This document shows, piece by piece, positions 42,337 through 52,458 of a stretch of 64,000 nucleotides of DNA. The notes under the pieces were generated by a model. The model saw only the letters and a list, made by a program, of their open reading frames with translations, ran no database searches and was not told the DNA's origin. This DNA comes from Pandoraea sp. PE-S2T-3 (GTDB lineage: Bacteria > Pseudomonadota > Gammaproteobacteria > Burkholderiales > Burkholderiaceae): NCBI RefSeq assembly GCF_002179965.1, contig NZ_NGUQ01000007.1:186001-250000 (forward strand). The letters are read 5' to 3'. Numbering within the stretch: the first letter of the stretch is position 1; the number at the start of each line of letters is the position of its first letter. The position numbers and the translations under genes were made by a program.

Positions 42337-42837
42337 TTACTGGCTATGCGAGCCGTGCGACATGCCCGGCATGGCGCTCATGGCACCGCCCGCTGCCGGG
42401 GCCGGCGCCGTCAGGTCGCGCACCTGCACTTGCACTTGCTGCTCTGTCTTCTTGTGATCGGCACTCTCGAAGCGCAGCGTGACCGGCACGGTGTCGCCCT
42501 TCTTCAGTTGTGTCTTCAAGTCGTTGAGCATGATGTGATAGCTGCCCGGCTTGAGCTGTACCGGCTGGTTTGCCGGCAACGGCAGGCCGTTTGGCAGCGC
42601 GCGCATCTTCATGAGCGTGCCTTCGAGCTTCATCTCATGGACTTCCGCCGTGGCGGCGGCCGGGGTGCTCACGCCGACGAGCGTGGTCGCATCGCGCGAC
42701 TGCAACGTCATGAACACGCCGGTGGCGGTCTGGCCGGGCACGGTGCCGCGCGCCCACGCGTCGGAGACGGCGACCTGTGCATATGCCGAGACCGTCGCCA
42801 GGCTCAGTGCAGCAGCCACCCAAATCTTATGTTTCAT
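42337..42837 (-). CDS. Periplasmic copper chaperone PCu(A)C
   Basis: 166 residues with a signal peptide ending YAQ. The copper-binding pattern is visible as HEMKLEGTLMKMRAL followed by SYHIMLNDLK, the H(M)x10M ... HxM arrangement of PCu(A)C. It delivers Cu(I) for assembly of the CuA centre of cytochrome oxidase. A Met/His-rich tail (MSAMPGMSHGSHSQ) may add a second site. AAGGAGTTTGC precedes the ATG. It is divergent from the RegB/RegA-like redox system. Confidence 0.9.
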   Translation of the reverse strand: MKHKIWVAAALSLATVSAYAQVAVSDAWARGTVPGQTATGVFMTLQSRDATTLVGVSTPAAATAEVHEMKLEGTLMKMRALPNGLPLPANQPVQLKPGSYHIMLNDLKTQLKKGDTVPVTLRFESADHKKTEQQVQVQVRDLTAPAPAAGGAMSAMPGMSHGSHSQ

Positions 42838-43055
42838 GCAAACTCCTTTTGGTTGTGGGCCGGCGGATACCGGCCTTGTATCGCATGAGACGTTGCGCGA
42901 CGATGTGTCGCGCAGGACGTGGACATTCATTGTAGTCGCGGCCTGCGCGCGATGCGTGGCGCCCGCGTAATAGATGGAATTTCGGCGTGCGGCAGAGTGT
43001 CGCAGCGCCCGGCGCGGCCGGACGGCCGGTGGGCCGCTCTTGGTACACTTGTCGT

Positions 43056-44324
43056 ATGACTCATTTCCCTATCGAGCGAACCAACGTCGTTCAGCTTTTC
43101 TGGCTGCGCTGTCTGGCCATCGTCGGCCAGTTGGCCACTATCGGTGTCGCCCAACTCTGGCTCGGCGTGCGTCTGCCGCTCGAACCGATGCTCACCATCG
43201 TGGCGCTCGAAGTGCTCTTCAACGTGCTCACCTGGATTCGGGCACGACGTGGGCTGGAACGCGCCAAGCGTCGCACCGATCTCGACCTGATGGGGCAATT
43301 GCTGGTCGATCTCGCGGCACTCACCGCCCTGTTGTTCTTCTCGGGCGGCGCCACCAATCCCTTCGTCTCGTTGTTTCTCCCCGGTCTGGCGATTGCCGCC
43401 GCCGTGCTGCCCTGGCGTAACGCGTCGCAACTGGCATTGCTCTCGCTCGTCGCTTATGGCGCGCTGAACTTCCAGTACGTGCCGCTCGACCTCGCCGACC
43501 CGGGCAACCTGCTGCGGCTGCACCTCGCGGGCATGTGGGTCAACTTCGTGGTGAGCGTGCTGGTGATCGCATGGTTCGTGTCGCGCATGTCGCGGGCGCT
43601 GCGTGCCCGCGATGCCCAACTGGCCCGTGCGGAACAACGCCTGCTGCGCGACGAGCGCATGGCCGCGCTCGGCGCCCAAGCCGCGAGCGTCGCCCATGAA
43701 CTCGGCACACCGCTCTCCACCATGGCGGTGGTTGTCGGCGAGTTACGCAGCGAGAGTGTGGGCAACGCCTCGCTCAAACCCTTCGAGCCCGATTTGCAGA
43801 CGCTTGAGCAACAGATTGCGCTGTGCAAGAGCGCCATCGGCCACGTGCAGATGCGGGCGGCGGCGCCGGTGCGTCAGGCGCTCGCCGAGTGGTTGCCGGC
43901 CTTCACCACACAATGGCGCCTGCGTCACCCGCAGGTGCAGTTTCAGTTGCACGTGCCGCCGCAACTGACCGCGCGTATCGAAGACACCGTACAGGTCGGG
44001 CAGATCCTCACCATCCTGCTCGATAACGCCGCGTATTTCAGTCCGTCGTCGGTCACGCTCGATGTAGCGGTGGCCCCCGACGATCTGCGCTTTACCGTCT
44101 GCGACGAAGGCCCCGGCATGACTGCCGAGCTGCGTACGCGGCTGGGCAACTCACCCGTCATGAGCACACACGGCGGACACGGCATGGGCCTGTATCTCGC
44201 CTTTGCCAGTGCGCAACGTCTCGGCGGCGACATCATCCTCACCCCCAACACGCCGCAAGGCACGCGCGCCGAGCTGCGCCTGCCGATGGCCACCTTCTTC
44301 TTCGGCTCGCGGAGTCAGACATGA
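43056..44324 (+). CDS. regB: RegB/PrrB-type redox sensor histidine kinase
   Basis: 422 residues. About six membrane spans cover residues 12-178 and include the quinone-binding heptapeptide GGATNPF at 97-103. The H-box is VAHELGTPLSTMA with His214. A Cys follows 43 residues later (IALCKSAIG), close to the redox-active Cys of RegB. ATPase motifs LLDNAAYFS, DEGPGMT and GGHGMGLYLA are intact. RegB senses quinone redox state and controls respiration genes. ATG 43056 starts just before the first helix. Confidence 0.9.
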   Translation: MTHFPIERTNVVQLFWLRCLAIVGQLATIGVAQLWLGVRLPLEPMLTIVALEVLFNVLTWIRARRGLERAKRRTDLDLMGQLLVDLAALTALLFFSGGATNPFVSLFLPGLAIAAAVLPWRNASQLALLSLVAYGALNFQYVPLDLADPGNLLRLHLAGMWVNFVVSVLVIAWFVSRMSRALRARDAQLARAEQRLLRDERMAALGAQAASVAHELGTPLSTMAVVVGELRSESVGNASLKPFEPDLQTLEQQIALCKSAIGHVQMRAAAPVRQALAEWLPAFTTQWRLRHPQVQFQLHVPPQLTARIEDTVQVGQILTILLDNAAYFSPSSVTLDVAVAPDDLRFTVCDEGPGMTAELRTRLGNSPVMSTHGGHGMGLYLAFASAQRLGGDIILTPNTPQGTRAELRLPMATFFFGSRSQT

Positions 44325-44863
44325 ACGCCTCCCATTTTCTTCTCATCGACGACGACGTCGTTTTCGCCGAAACGCTGGCTCGCGCCCTCACGCGCCGCGG
44401 TTACGACGTGCAGATTGCCGCCGACGGTGCCGCCGCATTGCTCGCGGCACGCACGCGTCAGTTCGATCTGATCTCGGTCGATCTGCATCTGGGTCACGAC
44501 TCGGGGTTGCCGCTCATCGCGCCGCTGCGTGCCTTGCAACCGAAGGCACGCATGCTGGTGCTGACGGGCTACGCGAGCATCGCGACCGCCGTGCAGGCCG
44601 TCAAGGACGGTGCCGACAACTATCTGGCCAAGCCCGCCAACGCCGACACCATCCTCGCGTCGTTGCGCAACGATGCCAGCGAGACGCAGGCCGACGAGGC
44701 CTTCGAAAACCCGTCGCCGCTGTCGGTGGCGCGCCTCGAATGGGAGCACATCCAGCGCGTGCTCGCCGAGCACAACGGCAATATCTCCGCGACCGCGCGG
44801 GCGCTGAACATGCATCGCCGCACGCTGCAACGCAAGCTGCTCAAGCGACCGGTCAAGCAGTAA
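44321..44863 (+). CDS. regA: RegA/PrrA/ActR-type response regulator
   Basis: 180 residues. Receiver domain with FLLIDDD and phosphorylation site Asp54 (ISVDLHLGHDSG), VLTGYASIATAV and LAKPAN; a Fis-type helix-turn-helix closes the protein (LEWEHIQRVLAEHNGNISATARALNMHRRTLQRKLLKR), nearly identical to RegA. The ATG overlaps the regB stop by 4 bp. Targets are typically terminal oxidases and other redox genes. Confidence 0.92.
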   Translation: MNASHFLLIDDDVVFAETLARALTRRGYDVQIAADGAAALLAARTRQFDLISVDLHLGHDSGLPLIAPLRALQPKARMLVLTGYASIATAVQAVKDGADNYLAKPANADTILASLRNDASETQADEAFENPSPLSVARLEWEHIQRVLAEHNGNISATARALNMHRRTLQRKLLKRPVKQ

Positions 44864-44910
44864 GGTCCGTCAGGCGTCCACCGCACCTTCGACGCCAGTT
44901 CGACGCGCAT

Positions 44911-44940
44911 AAAAAAACGGCCCCGAATGGGGCCGTTCTT
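44911..44940. terminator. Bidirectional terminator between regA and hslU
   Basis: ACGGCCCC / GGGGCCGT stem with a GAAT loop (44917-44936), preceded by seven A and followed by TCTT. It works as a strong intrinsic terminator for hslU on the minus strand and a weaker one for regA. Confidence 0.88.
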
Positions 44941-44967
44941 CATTTCGCGAACGATGGATCGATCGCC

Positions 44968-46326
44968 TTACAACACGTAGCGCGACAGGTCTTCGTTCTG
45001 TGCCACTTCGCCAAGCGACGCGTCCACATAAGCCGCGTCGATGGTGACGACCTGATTCGCCTGCTTGCCGGCGTTGTACGAGACGTCTTCGAGCAGCTTC
45101 TCGATCACGGTGTACAGACGGCGTGCGCCGATGTTCTCGGTGCGTTCGTTGACCGAGAACGCGATCTCCGCGAGACGCTTGATGCCGTCCGGCGCGAATT
45201 CGAGCGCCACGTCTTCCGTCGCGAGCAATGCCTGATATTGCTTTACGAGGCTCGCATCGGTCTGCGTGAGAATCGATTCGAAGTCTTCGACGGACAGCGA
45301 GTCGAGTTCGACACGGATCGGGAAGCGGCCCTGCAACTCGGGAATCAGGTCGCTCGGCTTGGCCAGATGGAACGCACCGCTCGCGATGAACAGAATGTGG
45401 TCCGTCTTGATCATGCCGAACTTCGTGCTCACGGTCGTGCCTTCGACCAGCGGCAGCAAGTCGCGCTGCACGCCCTGACGCGACACGTCGCCGCCGCCGA
45501 CTTCGCTGCGCGTGGCGATCTTGTCGATCTCATCGAGGAACACGATGCCGTTCTGCTCGACGTTACGCAGGGCCAGTTGCTTGACCTCTTCGTCGTTGAG
45601 CATCTTCGACGCTTCTTCGTCGGTCAGAATCTTGAGCGCGTCCTTGATCTTGAGCTTCTGGCGCTTCTTGCGCTGATTGCCCAAATTCGCGAACATGCCC
45701 TTGATCTGCTCGGTCATTTCTTCCATGCCCGGCGGGCCCATGATCTCCATGCCCTGCGCCGGAATCTCGACTTCGAGCTCGACTTCCTTATCATCGAGCG
45801 CGCCTTCGCGCAGCCGCTTGCGGAACGTCTGACGCGTGGCGTTATCTTCGGTGCTGGGTTCCGGTTCATGCGACACCGAACCGAAGCGGATATCACGCGA
45901 GGACTCGCGGCCCGTCGGCAGCAGCAGATCGAGAATGCGGTCTTCGGCACGATCTTCGGCCGTCGTGCGCACCTTCTTCATCTCCGCTTCGCGGGTCTGC
46001 TTGATGGCGATTTCGGCCAGATCGCGCACGATGCTGTCCACGTCGCGGCCCACATAGCCCACTTCGGTGAACTTGGTCGCTTCGACCTTGATGAACGGCG
46101 CGTCGGCCAGCTTGGCCAGACGACGGGCGATCTCGGTCTTGCCCACGCCGGTCGGCCCGATCATCAGAATGTTCTTCGGGGTGATTTCCTGACGCAGCGG
46201 GTCCGCCACCTGCTGGCGACGCCAGCGGTTACGCAATGCCACCGCGACAGCCTTCTTGGCCTTGTTCTGGCCGATGATGTGTTTGTCGAGTTCGGAAACG
46301 ATCTCGGAGGGGGTCATATGGGTCAT
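44968..46326 (-). CDS. hslU: HslU ATPase of the HslUV protease
   Basis: 452 residues. Walker [15 protein letters not shown], Walker [13 protein letters not shown], the pore loop GYVGRD, and the C-terminal [16 protein letters not shown] tail that inserts into HslV. The I domain between residues 115 and 240 contains a charged, Pro/Met-rich stretch. Start ATG 46326 ([19 protein letters not shown]) is preferred; a TTG four codons upstream is possible. It is 188 bp downstream of hslV, a longer gap than usual. Confidence 0.96.
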   Translation of the reverse strand: MTHMTPSEIVSELDKHIIGQNKAKKAVAVALRNRWRRQQVADPLRQEITPKNILMIGPTGVGKTEIARRLAKLADAPFIKVEATKFTEVGYVGRDVDSIVRDLAEIAIKQTREAEMKKVRTTAEDRAEDRILDLLLPTGRESSRDIRFGSVSHEPEPSTEDNATRQTFRKRLREGALDDKEVELEVEIPAQGMEIMGPPGMEEMTEQIKGMFANLGNQRKKRQKLKIKDALKILTDEEASKMLNDEEVKQLALRNVEQNGIVFLDEIDKIATRSEVGGGDVSRQGVQRDLLPLVEGTTVSTKFGMIKTDHILFIASGAFHLAKPSDLIPELQGRFPIRVELDSLSVEDFESILTQTDASLVKQYQALLATEDVALEFAPDGIKRLAEIAFSVNERTENIGARRLYTVIEKLLEDVSYNAGKQANQVVTIDAAYVDASLGEVAQNEDLSRYVL

Positions 46327-46514
46327 GACGTTCGCCAAATTAGGGTTTCGATCAGGGTGACGCCCGGCCGGTCATACCCCGGCCGGCAAGTCACGCCGCA
46401 GGAGTCCACCTGCTGCGGCGTGCGCGTCGACCGTCGTCACTTGCTGCTCGTTGGTCGTGAGTCTCTGCGTTGAATGCCGGGCGGATTTGCCATGCAGACC
46501 CGCCTCGCCATTCG

Positions 46515-47066
46515 TTACTTCGCAGCCTTCTGCGGCAGCGACTCGATGATGTGGTTCTGGTTCGTGTAGATGCACATGTCGCCCGCAATCGTGAGCGCCT
46601 TCTTCACGATTTCGGCCGGCGACAGATCCGTGTTCTGCACCAGCGCGCGCGCCGCTGCTTCAGCGTACGAGCCACCCGAGCCGATCGCGGCCACGCCGCC
46701 TTCCGGATCGAGCACGTCGCCGTTGCCCGTGATCACCAGCGTGGTCTCGGCATCGGCGACAATCATCATCGCTTCGAGCCGGCGCAGCATGCGGTCGGTA
46801 CGCCAGTCTTTGGCGAGTTCGACGGCCGAGCGCGTCAGATGACCCTGGTGCTTCTGCAACTTCGCCTCGAAACGATCGAGCAGCGAGAACGCATCCGCCG
46901 TCGCACCTGCAAAACCGACCATGACCTTGCCGTCATAAACGGTTCGCACCTTGCGGGCGGTGCCCTTCATCACGATATTGCCGAGCGTGACCTGACCGTC
47001 GCCGCCGAGCGCGACCTGATCGCCGCGCCGAACGGAGACGATGGTGGTGCCGTGATATTGCTCCAT
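46515..47066 (-). CDS. hslV: HslV peptidase of the HslUV protease
   Basis: 183 residues. The catalytic Thr lies in [10 protein letters not shown] after a short MEQYHG leader that must be removed, as in other betaproteobacterial HslV proteins. [14 protein letters not shown] and the Asp/Lys residues of the N-terminal-nucleophile hydrolase fold are present. It forms the double ring cleaved into by HslU during heat and protein-damage stress. AAAAGGAACAGGC precedes the ATG. Confidence 0.95.
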   Translation of the reverse strand: MEQYHGTTIVSVRRGDQVALGGDGQVTLGNIVMKGTARKVRTVYDGKVMVGFAGATADAFSLLDRFEAKLQKHQGHLTRSAVELAKDWRTDRMLRRLEAMMIVADAETTLVITGNGDVLDPEGGVAAIGSGGSYAEAAARALVQNTDLSPAEIVKKALTIAGDMCIYTNQNHIIESLPQKAAK

Positions 47067-47177
47067 GCCTGTTCCTTTTCGGGGGGCGTCGTGCGCCCCG
47101 TAACGATTGGCCCGGACTTCACCGCGCGCGTCCCCCATGCTGTGAGAACGTGCCCGACCGGGCGAGACGTGACTGTA

Positions 47178-47204
47178 GTTTAGGGCAATCGAAGGAATAT
47201 CAAG
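47178..47204 (-). promoter_or_regulatory. Sigma-32-like heat-shock promoter of hslV
   Basis: On the minus strand CTTGATA and, 12 bases later, CCCTAAAC resemble the heat-shock elements CTTGAAA and CCCCATnT. The start point would fall about 105 nt upstream of hslV. HslVU is under sigma-32 control in other proteobacteria. The match is partial. Confidence 0.45.
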
Positions 47205-47350
47205 AGGCGTCGACGGCAGCTTGTTCGACGTGATTTGTGTGCTGTTCGATAAGGCACGGAACGCGCCATCCGCGCGGCATTGCACCATGCGGAGGGGGGA
47301 ATGACGGGGGAATTTCTCGGAAATTCCCCCGTTTGTGCGGCAGGTTCTGC

Positions 47351-49516
47351 TTAGAAGGTGGTACGCAGACCGACGCGCACCGCACGGCCGCCCTGCGGTG
47401 CAATGTCGCGCAGGAACGAACTGGCCAGACGCACTTCCTGATTCGTCAGGTTCTCGCCCTTGAGATACGCCAGCCACTGCGCGCCACCGGTCTTGAACTG
47501 ATACGTGAGTGCCGCACCCAGCGTGGTGTAGCCGTTGGTCGTCAGGTCACCCGCCGGCACGCGGCCCTGATTGCTCGCATGCACCACTTCCACGCGCGCT
47601 CCCCACGGGCCGAGGCCGTACGCAAGCGCCGCCGTCAGACGCAGCGGTGCAATGCGCGGCAGCGGCTCGCCGGTGTCGCGGTTGCGGCCCAGCGTGTAGT
47701 CGCCGCGCAGTTCCACATCGACGTTGCCGTAGCCCTGCCACACCCGGGCGCGGCCTTCGGCTTCCACGCCGTAGAGCTCGGCCGGCACACCCGCATATTG
47801 ATAGACGGGCAAACCGCCGGACGTCACCGTCTCGCCTTCCCCATTGACCGAACGGCCGGTGTTTTCCAGCGCAATAAAGTTGGAGAAGCGGCTGTAGAAC
47901 ACCCCGACGCTGCCCTTGTGCGGACCACTCGCGTAACGCAGCGACAGGTCGGTCGAGAACGCTTTTTCAAGCTTCGATTGCGCGTTGCCGATTTCCCAGA
48001 TGCCGGTCGCCGCGTGCGGGCCATTGGCATACAACTCGTAGAAGGTCGGCGCACGTTCGGTATACGACGTGTTCAACGCCACCGACCAGGCCGGTGCCAG
48101 CGCGAAGACAGCGCCCGCCGAGACACTGCCCGGCGTGAAGTTGCGCGTGGGCAGATTGTCAAAACGGTCGCTGCCACCGGCCGTCGGCTTCACGTGCGTG
48201 TGTTCGATGCGCGCGCCGAACGAGAGCTTCACCGCTTGATTCACGGCCCATTCTTCGAGCGCAAAAAGGGCCACGTTGCTGGTATCGCTCTTCGGCACGA
48301 ACGCTTCTTCACCGAGCGCCGAGAAAGTGTTCTGGGAGAACTGCACGCCGACGGCCCCCTCGAACGGACCGATCTTCGCGTGACGTGCTTCGATACGCCC
48401 TTCGTAGCCGTGGTTCTTGAAGGTCGTGCCGGTCTGACCGTTTTCGATCTCCTTGTGTTCGTAGTCGGTGTAGCCGAAGTTGAACTTGAGGGCCGTGAAC
48501 GGGCCGCTCAGGTTGCGCACTTCGCTCGCCAGTGCGAGATGCTGCTGACGCAGCCGGATGCGCGTGTTTTCTTCGGCCACCGTGCCGTAGTCGGAGTCGT
48601 AACCGGAGTAGGACAAGCCGCTGTAGCCGTTCGCCCACGTCCACGACGCGCCGACGGCCGCACCGCTCGCCTGCCCGTTGCTGTTGGGCAGGGTGCCGGA
48701 CGGTTGCTCGGTGCCTTCGGGGTCACGGGCACGTTGTTGTGCGGAACGCGCGAAACCCGGAATGCGCAGGTCCGTGCTCTTGCGCGCGAAGCCGTCGACG
48801 TGGAACGCGAACTGGCCGTTGCCCACTTCGATCAACGCCGCGCCCGCACGCTCGCGATTGGCACCGCCGTAGCTCAGGTCGGTCGCGCCCGAGACGCCGT
48901 TGATCGGTTCGCGCGGAATGCGGTTGTCGATCGTGTTGACCACGCCGCCCACAGCGTTGCCGCCATAGAGCAGCGCCGCCGGACCACGCACGATTTCGAT
49001 GCGCTCGATGGAGAGCGGGTCTTGGGCCACGGCGTGGTCGTAAGACAGCGATGACGCGTCGAGCGCGCCCGTGCCGTTTTGCAGCACGCGGATGCGGTCG
49101 CCGTCGAGACCGCGAATGATCGGACGGCTCACATTCGGGCCGTAAGACGTGGATGAGACGCCGGGCAAGCCGTCGAGTGTCTCGCCAAGGGTGCCGGTAC
49201 GGCGCAGTACCAGCGCGCGCCCGTCGAGTGCCGTGACGGGCACCGTGAGGTCGGCCGCTGCCCGGCCAAGCGGGTTGCCGGTGACGAAGGTCGTCGAGAG
49301 TGCCAATGCGTCGTCGCCGGGGACGGTGGCGGAAGTGGGGACGGTGGTGGCGTTAGGCGTGGCGTTGGTGGCGTTGGCGGCGGCGGGGGTCGCGTCAGCG
49401 GCGTTCGCCTGCATGGCCGCGAAGGCCAGTGTCAGACCTACGGCGAGCGGTACCGGGGCAAAGGAGAACGAGACCGCAGCGCGCGCACGCGCCACGTTGA
49501 AGGTAGGAGATGCCAT
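47351..49516 (-). CDS. TonB-dependent outer-membrane receptor (probable zinc uptake)
   Basis: 721 residues. A signal peptide ends near MQANA-AD. A low-complexity Ala/Asn/Thr stretch follows, then a plug with [22 protein letters not shown] and [16 protein letters not shown], and a barrel ending RVGLRTTF. Overall closest in pattern to ZnuD-like and copper/zinc receptors. A Zur-type palindrome upstream of the preceding DUF2946-like gene, and CobW and zur nearby, argue for zinc. There is no strongly His-rich loop as in neisserial ZnuD, so metal choice remains open. Confidence 0.82.
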   Translation of the reverse strand: MASPTFNVARARAAVSFSFAPVPLAVGLTLAFAAMQANAADATPAAANATNATPNATTVPTSATVPGDDALALSTTFVTGNPLGRAAADLTVPVTALDGRALVLRRTGTLGETLDGLPGVSSTSYGPNVSRPIIRGLDGDRIRVLQNGTGALDASSLSYDHAVAQDPLSIERIEIVRGPAALLYGGNAVGGVVNTIDNRIPREPINGVSGATDLSYGGANRERAGAALIEVGNGQFAFHVDGFARKSTDLRIPGFARSAQQRARDPEGTEQPSGTLPNSNGQASGAAVGASWTWANGYSGLSYSGYDSDYGTVAEENTRIRLRQQHLALASEVRNLSGPFTALKFNFGYTDYEHKEIENGQTGTTFKNHGYEGRIEARHAKIGPFEGAVGVQFSQNTFSALGEEAFVPKSDTSNVALFALEEWAVNQAVKLSFGARIEHTHVKPTAGGSDRFDNLPTRNFTPGSVSAGAVFALAPAWSVALNTSYTERAPTFYELYANGPHAATGIWEIGNAQSKLEKAFSTDLSLRYASGPHKGSVGVFYSRFSNFIALENTGRSVNGEGETVTSGGLPVYQYAGVPAELYGVEAEGRARVWQGYGNVDVELRGDYTLGRNRDTGEPLPRIAPLRLTAALAYGLGPWGARVEVVHASNQGRVPAGDLTTNGYTTLGAALTYQFKTGGAQWLAYLKGENLTNQEVRLASSFLRDIAPQGGRAVRVGLRTTF

Positions 49517-49709
49517 GTCGTTGTTGTGTTGTCAGGTCTGCGACGGGGTACCCGTCGATTGGCACGCACGAACGCCGTCACAACATGCGCCGCAGCCACA
49601 TGGGCGCAGACGAATGGCGACCTTGCCCGCAGCCGTCGGCAAAGCCGTTGAGCTGTGGGGCAAATGAAAAACGTTTCAGCGGGAATTCGCGCGTGCAGCG
49701 CGTGGAAGA

Positions 49710-50195
49710 TCAGGCCGTGACAGGCGGGGCGCGAGAGCGGAACGGCAGCGTGAGTGCACTGGCATGCGAGCGGCCGGTAGCGCGCGATGGCGTGAGATCC
49801 GTGTGGCTATCGGCGCGCCATTCCAGCACCGCAACAGCCATGGCGGCCGCCAGCGTGGCGCCTTCGAACAGATGGCAGTGATGGTGATGACTGCCGTAGG
49901 CGGTGTGAGCGAGGCTCGTATTGACCGGCGCCCATGCGTTCTGCGCCTCGGCATCGTCATCGACGTCGGCGTCTGTGCCGGTCGCATTGCCAGTCGCATT
50001 GCCAGTCGCTATGCCCGCCGCCGGCACGCCGATGTCCGCCAGTTGCCGGGCGTGCACGATCTCGTGCTGCAAGCCCCACATCTGCACGCACAGCAGCGCC
50101 ACGATGAGCCACGCCACCCAACCGCTGCGCCCACGATTCACCGGGGTGCGCAGACGCGCACGCCAGTATCGGAAGGTGAACGGGAAGGACGGCAT
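49710..50195 (-). CDS. DUF2946-like small membrane protein upstream of the TonB receptor
   Basis: 161 residues. One membrane span (GWVAWLIVALLCVQMWGL, about 28-45), then HEIVHARQ, an acidic repeat-containing linker (GIATGNATGNATGTDAD) and a His cluster GSHHHHCHLFEGATLA. Small His-containing DUF2946 proteins often precede metal receptors. It is transcribed towards the TonB receptor with a 193-bp gap. A TTG nine codons further upstream would overlap the Zur box; ATG 50195 is preferred though its ribosome site is poor. Confidence 0.6.
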   Translation of the reverse strand: MPSFPFTFRYWRARLRTPVNRGRSGWVAWLIVALLCVQMWGLQHEIVHARQLADIGVPAAGIATGNATGNATGTDADVDDDAEAQNAWAPVNTSLAHTAYGSHHHHCHLFEGATLAAAMAVAVLEWRADSHTDLTPSRATGRSHASALTLPFRSRAPPVTA

Positions 50196-50214
50196 GGAAG
50201 AGATGGCAAAGCTC

Positions 50215-50235
50215 AATTGCAACTGAGTTGCAATT
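50215..50235. promoter_or_regulatory. Zur box upstream of DUF2946-like / TonB receptor unit
   Basis: A perfect 21-bp palindrome: arms AATTGCAACT and AGTTGCAATT around a central G, 20 bp upstream of the gene start. Its core TGCAACTGAGTTGCA matches the palindrome in front of zur at 14 of 15 positions. Confidence 0.75.
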
Positions 50236-50331
50236 CTGCCATAAAGCGCGCCCTGCCGCGAGCTTTGTGTGACGTTGCGCGCAGGCGACAGTCAGCCCCC
50301 TCGGGTGCCCTCTCGATCAAAAAGAGAAAAC

Positions 50332-50358
50332 AAAAAAGGCATGTCACGAAGACATGCC
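50332..50358 (-). terminator. Intrinsic terminator after dksA
   Basis: On the minus strand GGCATGTC / GACATGCC (loop TTCGT) is followed by TTTTTTGTTTTC. It lies about 110 bp past the dksA stop codon. Confidence 0.85.
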
Positions 50359-50469
50359 CTTTGCAAACCGAGGGGCCGAAGCACCGCCACCGCGCGGTGC
50401 CTGGCTTTAAGGCTTTCGATTAGAACCTGGCTTGAATCGGATTCAAATCAGGTCCCAATCGCGTTCAAA

Positions 50470-51144
50470 TCAATCGCCGAACAGTTTCTGACGCAGCTCG
50501 CGACGCTCTTGTGCTTCGAGCGACAGCGTAGCCGTCGGGCGTGCGAGCAAACGCGGGATGCCGATCGGCTCGCCGGTTTCTTCGCACCAGCCGTATTCAC
50601 CCGATTCGATGCGGGCGAGCGACTGTTGCACCTTCTTCAGCAGCTTGCGCTCGCGGTCGCGGGTGCGCAGCTCGAGTGCGTGTTCTTCTTCGATCGTGGC
50701 GCGGTCGGCCGGATCAGGTACGAGAATGGTTTCGCGGAGGTTCTCGGTCGTCTGGCCGGCGTTACGCAGAATTTCCTCTTGCAGCTTTTCCAGACGATCC
50801 TTGAAGAAGGCGAGTTGATCTTCATTCATGTAGTCCTTCTCGCCCATCTTCAGAATTTCGGCCTCGGTCAAAAGTCTTTTCTTGCTCATGGGTTTTTGTG
50901 GCGTCTCTTTCGGATAGTCCGGCGACGCTCCTTTAGCGGGTGGAGCGTCTTGCTTGCCGGCGGTGCCGCTGGCGGCGTCCTGGGTTACGTTCCTGCCGGG
51001 TGATTTGGGCGGCCCCTTCTTGGCGGCGGCTTTCTCACCCGTCTTCGGCTTGCCTGCTGGAGCACGCTTGGCGCCCGCATCCGGCGCCGGTTCTGCCCGG
51101 CGCGTGGGGCGTGCGGTGGCTGTCTTGCGAGAGGCGGTGGCCAT
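50470..51144 (-). CDS. dksA: RNA-polymerase-binding protein DksA with a long N-terminal extension
   Basis: 224 residues. The DksA core begins near residue 86 (KRLLTEAEILKMGEKDYMNEDQLAFFKDRL), with the coiled-coil tip DPADRATIEEE that reaches the polymerase secondary channel. The zinc-finger site reads WCEETGEPIG...ATLSLEAQERRE, so three of four Cys are absent, as is common in betaproteobacterial DksA. The first 85 residues are Lys/Ala/Pro-rich and disordered. ATG 51144 has GGGGAGCACCGCA in front; ATG 50889 would give the usual 139-residue form but has a weak ribosome site. Confidence 0.9.
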   Translation of the reverse strand: MATASRKTATARPTRRAEPAPDAGAKRAPAGKPKTGEKAAAKKGPPKSPGRNVTQDAASGTAGKQDAPPAKGASPDYPKETPQKPMSKKRLLTEAEILKMGEKDYMNEDQLAFFKDRLEKLQEEILRNAGQTTENLRETILVPDPADRATIEEEHALELRTRDRERKLLKKVQQSLARIESGEYGWCEETGEPIGIPRLLARPTATLSLEAQERRELRQKLFGD

Positions 51145-51278
51145 TGCGGTGCTCCCCTGCCTTCCCCCCGGTATGCCGCGTGAATTCGCTGGCGGCAACC
51201 CAGTGGGCAGCTATTGTAACCGAATCGGTCAACAGCCCCGTTTAAGGGGTTTCCCGTTGCTCGAAACGGCGGTCCCGC

Positions 51279-52367
51279 TCAGACCAGACAGCGCTCCAGC
51301 CCTTGCAGGATGATGTCTTTCGGCAGCTCGGCACCGATGAACACCATCTTGGTATTCGGTGTCTCGCCCGGTTGCCATTTCGTGCCCACGTCGCTGCCCA
51401 TCATCTGGTGAACGCCCTGGAACACGACCCGGCGGTCGATGCCGCGCATGTTTAATACGCCTTTATAACGCAATAAGCGTTCGCCGTACACCTGGAGGAT
51501 GCTTCCCAGGAAATCCTCCAGCTTGGCCGGATCAAACTGCTTTTCACTGCGGAACACGAACGACTTGATGGCGTCGTCGTGATGGGCGTGATGATGGTGG
51601 TGGCCATGATCGTGACCTTCGTGATCGCAATGGCCGTGATCGTGGTCGCAATGCGAATGATCACCGTGGTCATGGCCGTGGTCGTGGCCATGGTCGTGCG
51701 CGTGATCATGATCGTCGGCGGCGAGGAATTCCGGATCGATGTCGAGCTTGTCGTTCAGGTTGAAACCGTGAATGTCGAAGATCTCTTTCAGATCGGCCTT
51801 GCCGAAATCGACCACCTGCTGCGGCGCGCGCGGGTTCATGTGCGCGAGGCGATGCTTCAGGTCATCGACGGCCTCGGGCGTCACCAGATCCGCCTTGGTG
51901 ATGAACAGACGGTCGGCAAAGCCGACTTGGCGCTGCACCACTTCATGCTCGTCGAGTTGCTTCTGGGCGTGCTTGGCGTCCACCAGCGTGATGATGGCGT
52001 CCAGGCGGTAGGTGTCGGCCACTTCATCGTCGATGAAGAAGGTCTGCGCCACCGGGCCCGGGTTGGCCAGACCGGTGGTCTCGATGACCACGCGGTCGAA
52101 CTGGATCGTGCCGGCGTCGCGCTGGCTGTTCAGATCGGACAGCGCCTGCACCAGATCGCCACGAATCGTGCAGCAGATGCAGCCATTGCTCATCTGTACG
52201 ATCTGCTCGGCGTTTTCCTGCACGAGGATGTCGTTGTCGATGTTCTCTTCGCCGAACTCGTTCTCGATCACGGCGATCTTCATGCCGTGCGCCTCGGTCA
52301 GGATGCGCTTGAGCAGCGTGGTTTTCCCGCTGCCGAGAAAGCCGGTCAGGATAGTGACGGGGGTCAT
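51279..52367 (-). CDS. CobW/ZNG1-type metal chaperone GTPase with His-rich loop
   Basis: 362 residues. GTPase P-loop GFLGSGKTTLLKRIL at 8-22 and metal site NGCICCTIRGDL at about 61. A very His/Asp-rich loop between about 215 and 265 (repeated HDHG units and HHHHHAHH) precedes the CobW C-terminal domain. Such proteins pass zinc to client enzymes, often under zinc shortage. It lies directly downstream of zur on the same strand (91 bp), consistent with Zur control. Confidence 0.92.
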   Translation of the reverse strand: MTPVTILTGFLGSGKTTLLKRILTEAHGMKIAVIENEFGEENIDNDILVQENAEQIVQMSNGCICCTIRGDLVQALSDLNSQRDAGTIQFDRVVIETTGLANPGPVAQTFFIDDEVADTYRLDAIITLVDAKHAQKQLDEHEVVQRQVGFADRLFITKADLVTPEAVDDLKHRLAHMNPRAPQQVVDFGKADLKEIFDIHGFNLNDKLDIDPEFLAADDHDHAHDHGHDHGHDHGDHSHCDHDHGHCDHEGHDHGHHHHHAHHDDAIKSFVFRSEKQFDPAKLEDFLGSILQVYGERLLRYKGVLNMRGIDRRVVFQGVHQMMGSDVGTKWQPGETPNTKMVFIGAELPKDIILQGLERCLV

Positions 52368-52458
52368 GAATGCAATGTCCTGTAGTGAAGCGGTGTGCCG
52401 CAGGCCGCTGGAATGCCGCTCAATGTACCCGAGCTGGCAAAAAGCGGCTTGGCACGCG

